From an uncultured Roseobacter sp. (lineage in GTDB: Bacteria; Pseudomonadota; Alphaproteobacteria; Rhodobacterales; Rhodobacteraceae), in contig NZ_CANMNK010000004.1 in NCBI RefSeq assembly GCF_947499265.1, forward strand, positions 1-64,000: a stretch of DNA of 64,000 bases, given 5' to 3'. Position 1 is the stretch's first letter. Each line of letters opens with the position of its first letter. Of the stretch, positions 27,271 through 35,992 are shown one piece after another. The notes under the pieces are model-generated. The model was not told where the DNA came from. It saw only the letters and a list, made by a program, of their open reading frames with translations, and searched no databases. Made by a program: the position numbers and the translations under genes.

Positions 27271-27392
27271 TCAGGCGATGCCTTTCTGGCCGCCGAACCA
27301 CTTTGTGGTCTCGCGGATGTCGAACAACAGCGAGATTGTGTTCACGACAAAGACGATTGCGTAGGCGATGTAAGCGAAGCTCGCATTGCCAT
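27271..27392 (-). pseudogene. C-terminal remnant of a membrane protein cut by an IS110 copy
   Basis: About 39 codons ending in TGA at 27271-27273: ASFAYIAYAIVFVVNTI, then LLFDIRETTKWFGGQKGIA. One helix and a cytoplasmic tail remain. The upstream part is replaced by an IS110 transposase fragment in another register, so the IS insertion or a later deletion removed the gene's front. Family not recognised. Confidence 0.5.
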
Positions 27393-28039
27393 GAAGCGCA
27401 GGCAAACCGCGTCGTGACTGGCGGCTTGCTTCACGCGCCTATCCAATTCCCGATAGGTCTTGTAGAGCATTGCCCGCGCATCCAGCAGCGGCAGTAAGGC
27501 GCGCGACAAATCCGGATCGGCCTCAATCATGGGTTTGACCCGTTCGTCGAAAGATCCCTGATCAACGCGAGACGGCAAGCGCAGGCCGAAGATCCGGAAC
27601 AGCCCCCGAACCTCATTAGCCAAATCGATACACTTCTTCTGAACGGTCTTTCGGCTGCTCAGCAAAGCCCGGTAGGCGTGTGCTTCCCTGCTTTTGATGA
27701 AGGCCTTGCTGAACCACCCGGACCGAAGCACCTGCGCGATCCCTCTGGCGTCCGTCTTGTCGGTCTTGTTACGCATCGCTGACAGCGCCGCATTCAACTG
27801 GCGCGCTTCCATGCAAACCACATCGAAGCCAGCGGCCTGAAGTCCAAAGTAAAGATGCTGGCTCATCGCGCCAGACTCGAAACCGATCCGGCACTGCCCG
27901 GGCGGCACATCGCGCAGGCAGACCACGATATCCTCAATCTCGCAGGCGACAGCACCCTCAAAGACATGCTTGCCGTCGGCATCAATTACGCAGACAGTCA
28001 CCGACCGCAGCGACACGCCAAACCCACAAAGTAATCCAT
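27393..28039 (-). pseudogene. IS110-family transposase, truncated and frameshifted
   Basis: The front two-thirds of an IS110-type DEDD transposase. GFESGAMSQHLYFGLQAAGFDVVCMEARQ and SAMRNKTDKTDARGIAQVLR are the family's catalytic-domain blocks. ATG 28039 after GAGGAGAACGAG starts MDYFVGL, but a base is missing at the codon of the first catalytic aspartate when compared with the related copy at 38.1-39.1 kb (GLDVSLRS there). The C-terminal transposase_20 domain is gone after VCLRFMA. Inactive. Confidence 0.8.
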
Positions 28040-28518
28040 CTCGTTCTCCTCAGATTGCAGCATTTGCCGCAACTCTATCGAGAACCCGACCCTTCTACTT
28101 GGTCAGCCCGATTACCCATGCTTCGTCCCGCTATCTGAGCGTCCACCACCGTTGAGTTCGAGTAGTTGCAACGAATGTCGGCAATGCGGGCTGCGACTGC
28201 AGCATTCAATGACCATGCTGAAGGTCCGGATTGGGCCGTGTGGTGGTACAATGTACAAGATCTCGGTTGACGCCCGTTTGCCGCCGACGCCGGGTGATGA
28301 GCAAACAGTTCAAGAAGGATAGATGGCCAAGCACGCAATGCTAGCGACACAACGCGTACACCTGGATTCATTTAAAACTGGGCGTAGATCGCAAATTTGA
28401 AGCTCCATAGCCCCTTTTTTGCCGTTTCAATGGCCAAGATGAACCGGCCGTCTGTTGGAATGCCTCGCACCATTTTGCGCCGTCTGGTTTACGCTCTATC
28501 GCTGCGATAGACAAACGT
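28040..28518. other. Intergenic: IS110 end and repeat
   Basis: Holds the upstream end of the IS110 remnant, including a TCAGCCCGATTACCCATGCT stretch similar to TCAGCCAATTACGCATGCT beside the second copy near 39.15 kb. It also carries a complete dispersed-repeat copy and the promoter region of the antiporter gene. Confidence 0.45.
28167..28238 (+). repeat. Dispersed intergenic repeat, long copy
   Basis: ACGAATGTCGGCAATGCGGG, CTGCGACTGCAGCATTCAAT, then GACCATGCTGAAGGTCCGGA and TTGGGCCG. It is the most complete copy and joins the 5' half seen at 44.6-46.7 kb with the 3' half seen at 48.9 kb. Confidence 0.7.
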
Positions 28519-31050
28519 ATGGATATCGTTCTGGTCACTTCAGTTGTCGCCGCCCTGTTCGTCGTGATCGGGCTGTCCGAACCATTGGCGGCGAAAATTC
28601 GGCTTCCGTTCAGCGTGATACTGGCTGTGCTTGGCTCATTAATTGGGACCGGCGCGCTGTTCTTCCTGCAGACCGATCTGACCGACGCGTTAAACCCGGT
28701 CGCCGAGGCCATTCTTGATTTTCCGATCAAATCGAACGTGTTCCTGTATCTCTTTTTGCCAACTCTGCTCTTTCAGGCGACGCTAGGTATGAACCTACGT
28801 CGCATGCTGGACGATTGGGTGCCGATCCTCGTCATGGCAGTGGTGGCCGTTCTAGTTGCGACGCTGTCGGTCGGATATGCATTGAGCGCGGTTAGCAAGC
28901 TACCGCTCGCGGCCTGTCTTCTGTTGGGCGCGATCGTCTCAACAACGGACCCATCGGCCGTCGTGGGGATTTTCCGGTCCATCGCGGCGCCGCAGCGGCT
29001 TTCGCGGATCATCGAGGGCGAAAGCCTTCTGAACGATGCGGCGGCAGTGGCGTTGTTCGGCCTGTTCATGGGCTTTGTGATGATCGGCGTGCCGGACCCC
29101 ACACTGCAGGACGCACTGAAGGATTTTCCGGTTCTCTTGCTGGGTGGCGCGGTCACCGGCTGGTTCCTTACGCGCCTTGGCATCTGGCTCATGGCAATGT
29201 TCGAGGGATATGAGCTTGCGCAGATCTCGATCTCGATTGCCTTGCCTTATCTGGCTTACATCGGCGCAGAGCAAACCGTGGGGGCGTCGGGCGTGATCGC
29301 CGTGGTAGCGGCGGGTCTCACTCTAAATCTTGCCGCGCCAGGGCGCTTGACGCCGCAGGCGTGGTCTCGGCTGGCGGAGACCTGGGACGTTCTGGCCTAT
29401 TGGGCGGGCGCGCTGATCTTCATCCTCGCGGCGATCCTGATCCCGAGATTCCTGTCGGACCTGCGCCTGGGCGATCTTGCACTATTGGGCGTCGTCATTC
29501 TGGCGGCCTTTGTTGCCCGCGCTGTCGTCTTGTTTGGCTTGCTGCCGCTGCTGTCTTTTCTGCGCGCGTCGCCGATCATCGAGCGACCTTACCGTGTGGC
29601 CATGCTCTGGGGTGGGCTGCGCGGGGCGGTGACGCTCGCACTCGCGCTGGCAGTGACCGAAAGCGCGCGTGTGCCCGATGAGGTACAGCGCATTGTCGGC
29701 ATTCTCGCAACCGGCTTCACTCTTTTTACGCTACTGGTTCAGGGTACGACACTTCGCAAGATCATCGGGCGTTTGGGGCTTGATCGGTTGAGCCCGCTTG
29801 ACGAGGCTCTGTCCAAGCAGGTTGTCGCGGTTGCCTTGCAGACCGTGCGCGAAGACCTAGCTCGGAACAACGAAAACTACGAGTTGGACCCCGAGATCGT
29901 CCGTGCAGAGGCTGTGCAGTTCGGATCACAGCTGGAAGACGCGGTGCAGCGCGCGGAACACGCGCAGGACATCCTCGACCGCGATCGCATCACCCTGGGG
30001 CTGCTCTCTGTTGCCGGGGCGGAGAGGGATATCATCTTGCGACACATGCGCGACCGATCCCTGTCGACGCGGCTGGCTGAAGACGCAATTGTCGATATCG
30101 ACCGGCTGATCGAGGCCACGCGCCTCGATGGTCGCACGGGCTATATGCGTGCGGCCCTGCGTACGGTCACATTTGGGCGGCAGTTCCGCGCGGCGGGTAT
30201 TCTCAACGACTGGTTCGGTGCGCAGCGCCCCATCGCGATGATGACCGCGCACCGGTTCGAGATCCTCCTGGCGCAGCGACTGGTGCTGCGCGACGTTTGC
30301 GACTTCATCGACCAACGCATTCGCCGCATCCACGGCCGCCGCGTTGCCGATATTCTTCGCGATCTTGTCGATCGCCGCATCGAGATCGTCGAGACCGCTC
30401 TTGAAGGTCTGCAACTGCAATATCCGGGCTATTTCGAGGAGCTGCAGAAGCGCTTTATCCGGCGCACGGCTCTTCGGTTCGAGGAACGGGAATACAATGC
30501 GATGCTCGACGATGGTCTGATCAGTTCCGAGCCGCATTCGGTTCTCATGCAAGGCATCGCGGCCGCGCGTATTGAGGCGGAGCGTCGACCCAAGCTTGAT
30601 GTTGCAATCCGGCGCATTGAACTGTTGCAGAAGCTGCCATTGTTCGGCGATCTGGACCAGAAAAGCCTTAAGCAACTAGCTCGAGCGCTAAAAACCCGCT
30701 ACGCGGATGCGGGCGAAAACATCATCCAGAAAGATGATCCGGCACGGAGCGCATTCTTCATCGCATCCGGTGCGGTCGAACTGAGGCTTGCCGGGCAAAG
30801 CTGGCGCCTGGGCCGGGGCGAGATCTTCGGGCAAGCGGCGCTTTTGAGCCGGAGGCGGCATCGGCCGACAGTCAGGGCGATTGTGCCCACGGCGTTGCTG
30901 GTTCTGGACGAAGGCCGCTTCCGTCGCCTGATCAAACGCAGCGCCATCTTCCGCGAGGCGGTTCAGGCGAGTGCGCAGGCGCGAGGGGTCGACATCAGCC
31001 CGTTTCTTGACCCCAAAATAGCGCGGGCTAGCAGGCATGAGGTGCGCTGA
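28519..31050 (+). CDS. CPA1 sodium/proton antiporter with C-terminal cyclic-nucleotide-binding domain
   Basis: An 843-residue protein. Residues 1-410 have about twelve helices of an NhaP/CPA1 antiporter, with the transport-site blocks TTDPSAVVGIF and EGESLLNDAAAVALFG and a GGLRGAVTLALALAV helix. Residues 410-700 are a long helical cytoplasmic region. Residues 715-830 match a cyclic-nucleotide-binding fold (LPLFGDLDQKSLKQLARALKTRY, GENIIQKDDPARSAFFIASGAVEL and GRGEIFGQAALLSRRRHRPTV). It should exchange Na+ or K+ for protons across the inner membrane, gated by a nucleotide or other ligand. Stands alone. Confidence 0.9.
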   Translation: MDIVLVTSVVAALFVVIGLSEPLAAKIRLPFSVILAVLGSLIGTGALFFLQTDLTDALNPVAEAILDFPIKSNVFLYLFLPTLLFQATLGMNLRRMLDDWVPILVMAVVAVLVATLSVGYALSAVSKLPLAACLLLGAIVSTTDPSAVVGIFRSIAAPQRLSRIIEGESLLNDAAAVALFGLFMGFVMIGVPDPTLQDALKDFPVLLLGGAVTGWFLTRLGIWLMAMFEGYELAQISISIALPYLAYIGAEQTVGASGVIAVVAAGLTLNLAAPGRLTPQAWSRLAETWDVLAYWAGALIFILAAILIPRFLSDLRLGDLALLGVVILAAFVARAVVLFGLLPLLSFLRASPIIERPYRVAMLWGGLRGAVTLALALAVTESARVPDEVQRIVGILATGFTLFTLLVQGTTLRKIIGRLGLDRLSPLDEALSKQVVAVALQTVREDLARNNENYELDPEIVRAEAVQFGSQLEDAVQRAEHAQDILDRDRITLGLLSVAGAERDIILRHMRDRSLSTRLAEDAIVDIDRLIEATRLDGRTGYMRAALRTVTFGRQFRAAGILNDWFGAQRPIAMMTAHRFEILLAQRLVLRDVCDFIDQRIRRIHGRRVADILRDLVDRRIEIVETALEGLQLQYPGYFEELQKRFIRRTALRFEEREYNAMLDDGLISSEPHSVLMQGIAAARIEAERRPKLDVAIRRIELLQKLPLFGDLDQKSLKQLARALKTRYADAGENIIQKDDPARSAFFIASGAVELRLAGQSWRLGRGEIFGQAALLSRRRHRPTVRAIVPTALLVLDEGRFRRLIKRSAIFREAVQASAQARGVDISPFLDPKIARASRHEVR

Positions 31051-31542
31051 GCACTCGGCGTTGGATCCCGTTGAGCATAATCCGCTCAAAATCGTGTAGG
31101 AGCACGCTATTGGCCCGTTAAGTGTTGATGTACAGGTCAACGGGAACGGGCACCTCTGGTCTGCCTTGGTTTGTGTTTGATCTAATTGGATTATTCTAGC
31201 TCAAGTTGTTTGCGGGGGAGCGTAAACGTCGATGTCAGCAGGGCCTTTTCGAAGCAGCGGCAAAGCCAAGCTAATCCAAGAGATGGCTTCAATAGCGGCC
31301 TTCGGCCTTGGACCAGTCGTTCGCGCGTCGCGCAGCAAATTGCCAGATGAGCCCACTGTGTCCGATGCTGCAACGTTCGCAAATGGCGCCGAGTGCTGAA
31401 AGCCGACACTGGAAGCTCTCAAAATGGCTGACTCAGGGCATTCACCCAATAACAAATGCGGTAGCACATCTCTTCACTGAAGCAGTCATTTGAAAAGGAG
31501 CGCAGCTTATTTGGCTTTCGGATAGTAGCCGTGATTTCGGCG
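31051..31542. other. Intergenic, degenerate repeat traces
   Basis: About 490 bases between convergent genes. GTCCGATGCTGCAACGTTCG near 31360 and AGCGGCCTTCGG near 31295 resemble scattered pieces of Roseobacter-type intergenic repeats. No gene supported. Confidence 0.35.
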
Positions 31543-32457
31543 TTAGCCCACGATGGCTCGTGCCATCTCCCCCATGTGCCGAAAGTCGGACCCACAGCAG
31601 CCACCAACGACGGAGATCTTGGGATATTCGTGCACAAGGCGCGCGACCTCCACACCCAGTTCTTTCGGGTTCCCGTCGTCCAATTCACTGGCATCGTCTA
31701 ATTCCGCATGACTGAGCCTCGAAGCATTCACCACCATCCCCTTCAAACGAGGATGACCGGTCAGAGCGTGACTAAAATGATCTGGGTGCGCGCAGTTCAC
31801 CATAAAATAGGCGGCAGAATTTCCCGTGATCGCATCGACCTGATCAATCGCCTCCTCAAGCCCGGTGCCATTGTCCAGACGTCCATCAGTTTCCACCACG
31901 AATGAGACAGCAATCGGCACTCCGCAATCCTTGGCCGCAAGCACGGCGCCCGCTGCCTCTTCCACTTGATTGAACGTATAGGCATTGACCAAATCGATAT
32001 CGGTACTCGCAACAGAACCAATCTGGAGGGCATGATAAGCCCGTGCGGCCTCGACTGTCATCGGGTCAAGCTTTGCATATGCATCCCGCGATGGTCCGAT
32101 GCACAGCGCCACCAAAACGTCGTCGTGATCTGTCTCATTGCGAAGATCGCACATCAGCGCTGCCGCTTTTTGGTTTAGAGTTGCCAACCGTGCGGTGTCG
32201 TATCCCAATGGCGCGGCTCGATCTCTGTTTGCCATCCAGGTCAGAGTATCGATGATGCATCCCAACCCATGCTCGGCGGCCACTTCTATCAGGTCACGCA
32301 TTTGGTCAACAATAATGGGTTGTGCCTTAGGGTCTTCGACAAGGGGGAAAGAGGCAAAGCCGGGCAACTCGACCCCGCGATTGAAAATCAAATCCGTCCC
32401 AGTCGCCGCGAATACAAGAAATCGCTGGTCCGTTTCATGAGGTAGACGCCGTTTCAT
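31543..32457 (-). CDS. Homocysteine S-methyltransferase family protein
   Basis: A 304-residue TIM-barrel protein. The zinc-cysteine positions are present: YFMVNCAHPDHF and the paired cysteines in VVGGCCGSDFRHM. Other family blocks are ATGTDLIFNRGVELPGFASF and VNAYTFNQVEEAAGAVLAA. The family transfers a methyl group from S-methylmethionine, betaine or similar donors to homocysteine. It is monocistronic, and no methionine-type riboswitch was seen upstream. The donor cannot be told from sequence. Confidence 0.85.
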   Translation of the reverse strand: MKRRLPHETDQRFLVFAATGTDLIFNRGVELPGFASFPLVEDPKAQPIIVDQMRDLIEVAAEHGLGCIIDTLTWMANRDRAAPLGYDTARLATLNQKAAALMCDLRNETDHDDVLVALCIGPSRDAYAKLDPMTVEAARAYHALQIGSVASTDIDLVNAYTFNQVEEAAGAVLAAKDCGVPIAVSFVVETDGRLDNGTGLEEAIDQVDAITGNSAAYFMVNCAHPDHFSHALTGHPRLKGMVVNASRLSHAELDDASELDDGNPKELGVEVARLVHEYPKISVVGGCCGSDFRHMGEMARAIVG

Positions 32458-32670
32458 TTATCGTTTCTCAATCAGATCAGTGCCCATTGTCGCATATTGC
32501 CAACTCAACACCTCGCTAATCAAGCCTGTCACGATTGGCCGTCAAACCACCGCCATCCTTTCGTCCGTACAAGCAAATCGATTATGTGTCACAAAACTAC
32601 AGAACTTAGGGGCTAGCAAAAGGAACATGGGAAAAAAATCATCGTGTGAGATATGGCCCGGAACGTCGCT

Positions 32671-33129
32671 TCAAGGCGGTCCATGCCAGCACTTGGTAAG
32701 AAAATGCAGCGTCATAGCGTCAAGTTCGAACTCTTGTTCTAATGTGGTGCCAACCTGCTGAAGCCAACGTTCTTGTGCATGATAGGCTGGCAATTCGCGT
32801 CCTTCCGGGCAGTCTTGTGGGATCTCTGCAACATTCTGCAGATGGTGCACCATTTCATGGACAAGCACGGAAACATCAGCGGGGGACTCTGCGGACCAGC
32901 CTTCAGGAAGATAGATTGTGCGCGTGGGATCATCGTAGAAGGCGATGATACTGTGCCCTTGTTCAACAGTTCTCCGAAACTTCACGGCATCCTCGTCGTC
33001 CAATGCAGCAATGCGCAATTCGATCATTTCGTTTTGACCAATCAGCTTGACCTCGGGATGTTCGAAATTGACCGGCAGACCGAAGTTGATGGATAGCCAG
33101 GTCACGACGACTGTCAAAAAAGTATCCAT
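32671..33129 (-). CDS. DUF6647-like protein with HExxHH motif
   Basis: A 152-residue protein with an N-terminal hydrophobic stretch (FLTVVVTWLSINFGLPV), perhaps an uncleaved leader, and the metal-binding-like VLVHEMVHHLQ near residue 95, followed by a YHAQERWLQQVG helix. The HExxH is typical of zinc metallopeptidases; the family is annotated as DUF6647 from memory. Neighbours give no clue; it is divergent from the response regulator. Confidence 0.6.
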   Translation of the reverse strand: MDTFLTVVVTWLSINFGLPVNFEHPEVKLIGQNEMIELRIAALDDEDAVKFRRTVEQGHSIIAFYDDPTRTIYLPEGWSAESPADVSVLVHEMVHHLQNVAEIPQDCPEGRELPAYHAQERWLQQVGTTLEQEFELDAMTLHFLTKCWHGPP

Positions 33130-33312
33130 GAATTACCTCCGTTTGACGGTTGATCATTTTCGACGGGTACCGCCAGATTTGCGGGTTCATGACACACGCT
33201 CAATCAGCCAGAAGGAGCGCCACCAAAGTCATGCGGTATGCGGAGAAAGTCGCAAAATACTGTTTTCATAGCTAAAATTCTGGTGGCGACTTGCAATTCT
33301 GGATGGTGCAAT

Positions 33313-33324
33313 AGTCCTAGGACT
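33313..33324. promoter_or_regulatory. Perfect 12-base palindrome before the response regulator
   Basis: AGTCCTAGGACT lies 36 bases upstream of the response regulator start. LuxR/NarL-type regulators bind short inverted repeats, so this may be its own binding site. Confidence 0.45.
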
Positions 33325-33360
33325 GGCGTATGATCCACGTCCAAGAGACGGAGAATTCCC

Positions 33361-34029
33361 ATGCTTGCGCTCATTGTCGATGACCATGCACTGATCCGGG
33401 ATGCGCTGCGCGGCGTACTGGGTTCTTTTGGCGAGATCACCGTCGTATTTGAGGCGGCAACGGCTGCTGACGCCGAAAAGGCGCTTGCTGAGACGCCGGG
33501 AATTGGCTTGGTTTTGCTCGATCTTGCGCTGCCTGATCGTGACGGGCTGCCGCTTCTGAAGTCGATCCGAAGCGACCATCCAGGGACATCCGTCGTCGTG
33601 CTATCGGCAAACGAAGACCGAACCCAAATGAGTACAGTGCTGGAAAACGGCGCAGCAGGATACATCCCCAAGTCTGCGACACGAGAGGTGATGCGCAGTG
33701 CGTTGAAATTGGTCTTTTCAGGTGGAATCTACGTGCCGCCAGAGATCCTGAACCGACCGGTTGTACCGCCGGCGGCCAAACCTTCACCTTCGGCAATACA
33801 GAACGCTGCAAAGCTTGGCCTGACAGAGCGCCAGATTGATGTACTGCAGTTGATGATGGAAGGGCGGAGCAATAAGATGATTTGCCGTCAGCTCGATATC
33901 GCGGAAGCGACCGTCAAGAACCATGTCACTGCGATCCTGCGCGCCCTTGGTGCGACGAACCGGACCGAAGCGGTTGTCGCGGCATCCGCACTGGGGCTGT
34001 CTTTGGGGAAGGTCGTCAGCCGTTCTTGA
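33361..34029 (+). CDS. NarL/LuxR-type response regulator
   Basis: A 222-residue regulator. The receiver domain is residues 1-125 (IVDDHALIRDALRG), with phosphoacceptor Asp54 in LVLLDLALPD and the conserved lysine in YIPKSAT. A LuxR helix-turn-helix is at residues 155-215 (GLTERQIDVLQLMMEGRSNK and AEATVKNHVTAILRALGATN). Its stop overlaps the 3' end of the convergent hybrid kinase by 14 bases. The kinase beyond it is the likely phosphate donor. Confidence 0.92.
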   Translation: MLALIVDDHALIRDALRGVLGSFGEITVVFEAATAADAEKALAETPGIGLVLLDLALPDRDGLPLLKSIRSDHPGTSVVVLSANEDRTQMSTVLENGAAGYIPKSATREVMRSALKLVFSGGIYVPPEILNRPVVPPAAKPSPSAIQNAAKLGLTERQIDVLQLMMEGRSNKMICRQLDIAEATVKNHVTAILRALGATNRTEAVVAASALGLSLGKVVSRS

Positions 34030-35968
34030 TGAGTTGCGATGAAAGGGCTCTCAGCGCCATTGGCGTAACCGGTTTGTGCAGGATCGGATACCCGCTTTGA
34101 GCGGCGTCACGCAGGCGCGTGGCCGCGGTTTCCGCTGTAACAAGGAGCGCTGGTACGGTGCGGTTGGCAATGCGGTGCACCTCGACAATGGCGTCGAGGC
34201 CGGTTTGGCCATTCTCCAAACGATAATCGGACACGATCAGGTCAGGTGTCGGACCACTTGATACGACTTTGACGCAATCGGCTACGCCTTCTGCCAGTAG
34301 CACTTCACAGCCCCAAGCCCCGAAAATGCCCGCCATACTTTCGCGGGCAAGCGCATCATTCTCGATCACGAGGACGCACTGGCCAGCCAACGGTTCGAAG
34401 GGCGCGGAAGGTGCGGATGCAATCTTTCCTGCATCGATAATCGGCACGTGCACCGAAAATCGTGTGCCGCGCCCTTGTGTCGACGCGAGTTCAATGTTGT
34501 GGTCAAGCAATTTCGCGAAACCATCGACAATAGAAAGTCCGAGGCCGAGACCCTCTGACGCATTTTGATGTATCGAAGCCGACTGGGCAAACTCCGCAAA
34601 CAACGGGTGCTGCATCTCAGTTGGAATACCGGGCCCAGTGTCATAGACATCAATCCGTACGGTCTTGCCCCGCCTGCGGCATCCGATAATAATCCCACCT
34701 TCATTCGTAGCCCTGACTGCGTTCGACACCAGGTTCAAAAGAATGCGTTCCAGTAGAATCGCGTCACTTTCGACCCAAAGGTCACTGCCGACAACGCGAA
34801 ACCGCACGCCCTTGTTCATAGCAACTGTGGTGAAGTTGGCTTCGAGACGATCCAGAATTGACGAAATCGGGAAAGAGGATACATCGGCCTTAACAACCCC
34901 GGCTTCCAGTTTCGACATGTCGAGCAAGGCATCAAACAACTCGTTGGTCGAAGCGGCGGCTTCCGATATTTTTTCCTCCAGATGGCGACGTTCATCTGGT
35001 TTCCGCGCGTCACGCAACTGATCAATGAGCAGGTTGAGCGCATGAAGCGGCTGCCGTAAGTCATGGCTCGCCGTGGTGAGAAACCGGGTCTTGAACTGGT
35101 TCGCAGTTTCAAGTTCTGCAGTGCGCTCCGCAACCTGTTTTTCCAAGCGCTCAGCAGCTTCGGCGCGCTCTTCAAGTAATTTGTCTCTTTCTTGTGCAGT
35201 GACACGAAAAGTCTCGACCGTGCGGGTCATTTCATCAACTTCGTCACCGCCTTTTGCTTCAGGCAGGGATGTTCGAAGATCACCGGCAGCGATTGACAGC
35301 ATTGCCCTGCTAAGACTGGTCAAGCGCATGACAAAATTGCGATCCACGACCAACCACGTGAATAGCAAGAGCATCAAAACACTGAGGCCACCGATGGCAA
35401 CCCCGGCAACAACAGGACGGTTGTGGATCTCACGTTCGCGGTCGACGGCTGCTTGCAACTGCACGCGCAATTCTCGTGACAGATCATCCAACGCCGCAGC
35501 GACATCGACCAGGGCAGCATCCAGAAAGATTGCGCGCTCAAGTAGTGTGTCCATATCCACCTTTTCCGATGACAGAACTCGTTCTGTAAGGGCCAGTTCT
35601 TGGGGAAGGCCGGCAAACGCATGCTCAAGCGCGCCAAAGCTTTCTTGGGCGGCTTGCCGTGGTGTTCCAGATGAAATCGACTGTATCCGCAGCGTCAATT
35701 CATCGAAGGTCGCGCGCATTTCCCCAAGCTCTTCCTCGCCCAATGCTTTTTCCGAGACGAAACCAGACGGTAACCGCTTCGCCTGATCGCGCAATTCGAC
35801 CACAAGATCACCTGCTGTGAATGCGCCTTCAATCGTCTCGTGGGTCTCGGCTATGAATGTGACGGCCACTTGCAGTTCACGGACGAAATACGTCACCAAA
35901 GCAATCTGCAGCAGCAGCAAACCAACCGGGACCGTGATGGCAAGCAAGAGCTTGTTGCGAATCTTCAT
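34016..35968 (-). CDS. Hybrid sensor histidine kinase with C-terminal receiver
   Basis: A 650-residue inner-membrane kinase. Transmembrane helices at about 8-30 and 188-210 enclose a periplasmic sensor region. A HAMP domain (211-262) and a coiled coil follow. The phosphoacceptor is His302 in TASHDLRQPLHAL. The ATPase domain (about 400-520) has NLVSNAVRATNEGG, DTGPGIPTEM and GLGLGLSIVDGF. The C-terminal receiver (about 530-648) has Asp581 in LIVSDYRL. The gene starts 24 bases after a periplasmic solute-binding protein gene and converges on a LuxR response regulator. The set is likely a signalling pathway that reads a bound extracellular ligand. Confidence 0.9.
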   Translation of the reverse strand: MKIRNKLLLAITVPVGLLLLQIALVTYFVRELQVAVTFIAETHETIEGAFTAGDLVVELRDQAKRLPSGFVSEKALGEEELGEMRATFDELTLRIQSISSGTPRQAAQESFGALEHAFAGLPQELALTERVLSSEKVDMDTLLERAIFLDAALVDVAAALDDLSRELRVQLQAAVDREREIHNRPVVAGVAIGGLSVLMLLLFTWLVVDRNFVMRLTSLSRAMLSIAAGDLRTSLPEAKGGDEVDEMTRTVETFRVTAQERDKLLEERAEAAERLEKQVAERTAELETANQFKTRFLTTASHDLRQPLHALNLLIDQLRDARKPDERRHLEEKISEAAASTNELFDALLDMSKLEAGVVKADVSSFPISSILDRLEANFTTVAMNKGVRFRVVGSDLWVESDAILLERILLNLVSNAVRATNEGGIIIGCRRRGKTVRIDVYDTGPGIPTEMQHPLFAEFAQSASIHQNASEGLGLGLSIVDGFAKLLDHNIELASTQGRGTRFSVHVPIIDAGKIASAPSAPFEPLAGQCVLVIENDALARESMAGIFGAWGCEVLLAEGVADCVKVVSSGPTPDLIVSDYRLENGQTGLDAIVEVHRIANRTVPALLVTAETAATRLRDAAQSGYPILHKPVTPMALRALSSQLIKNG

Positions 35969-35992
35969 CGCAGACTGAGGCCGCTGGAATGT

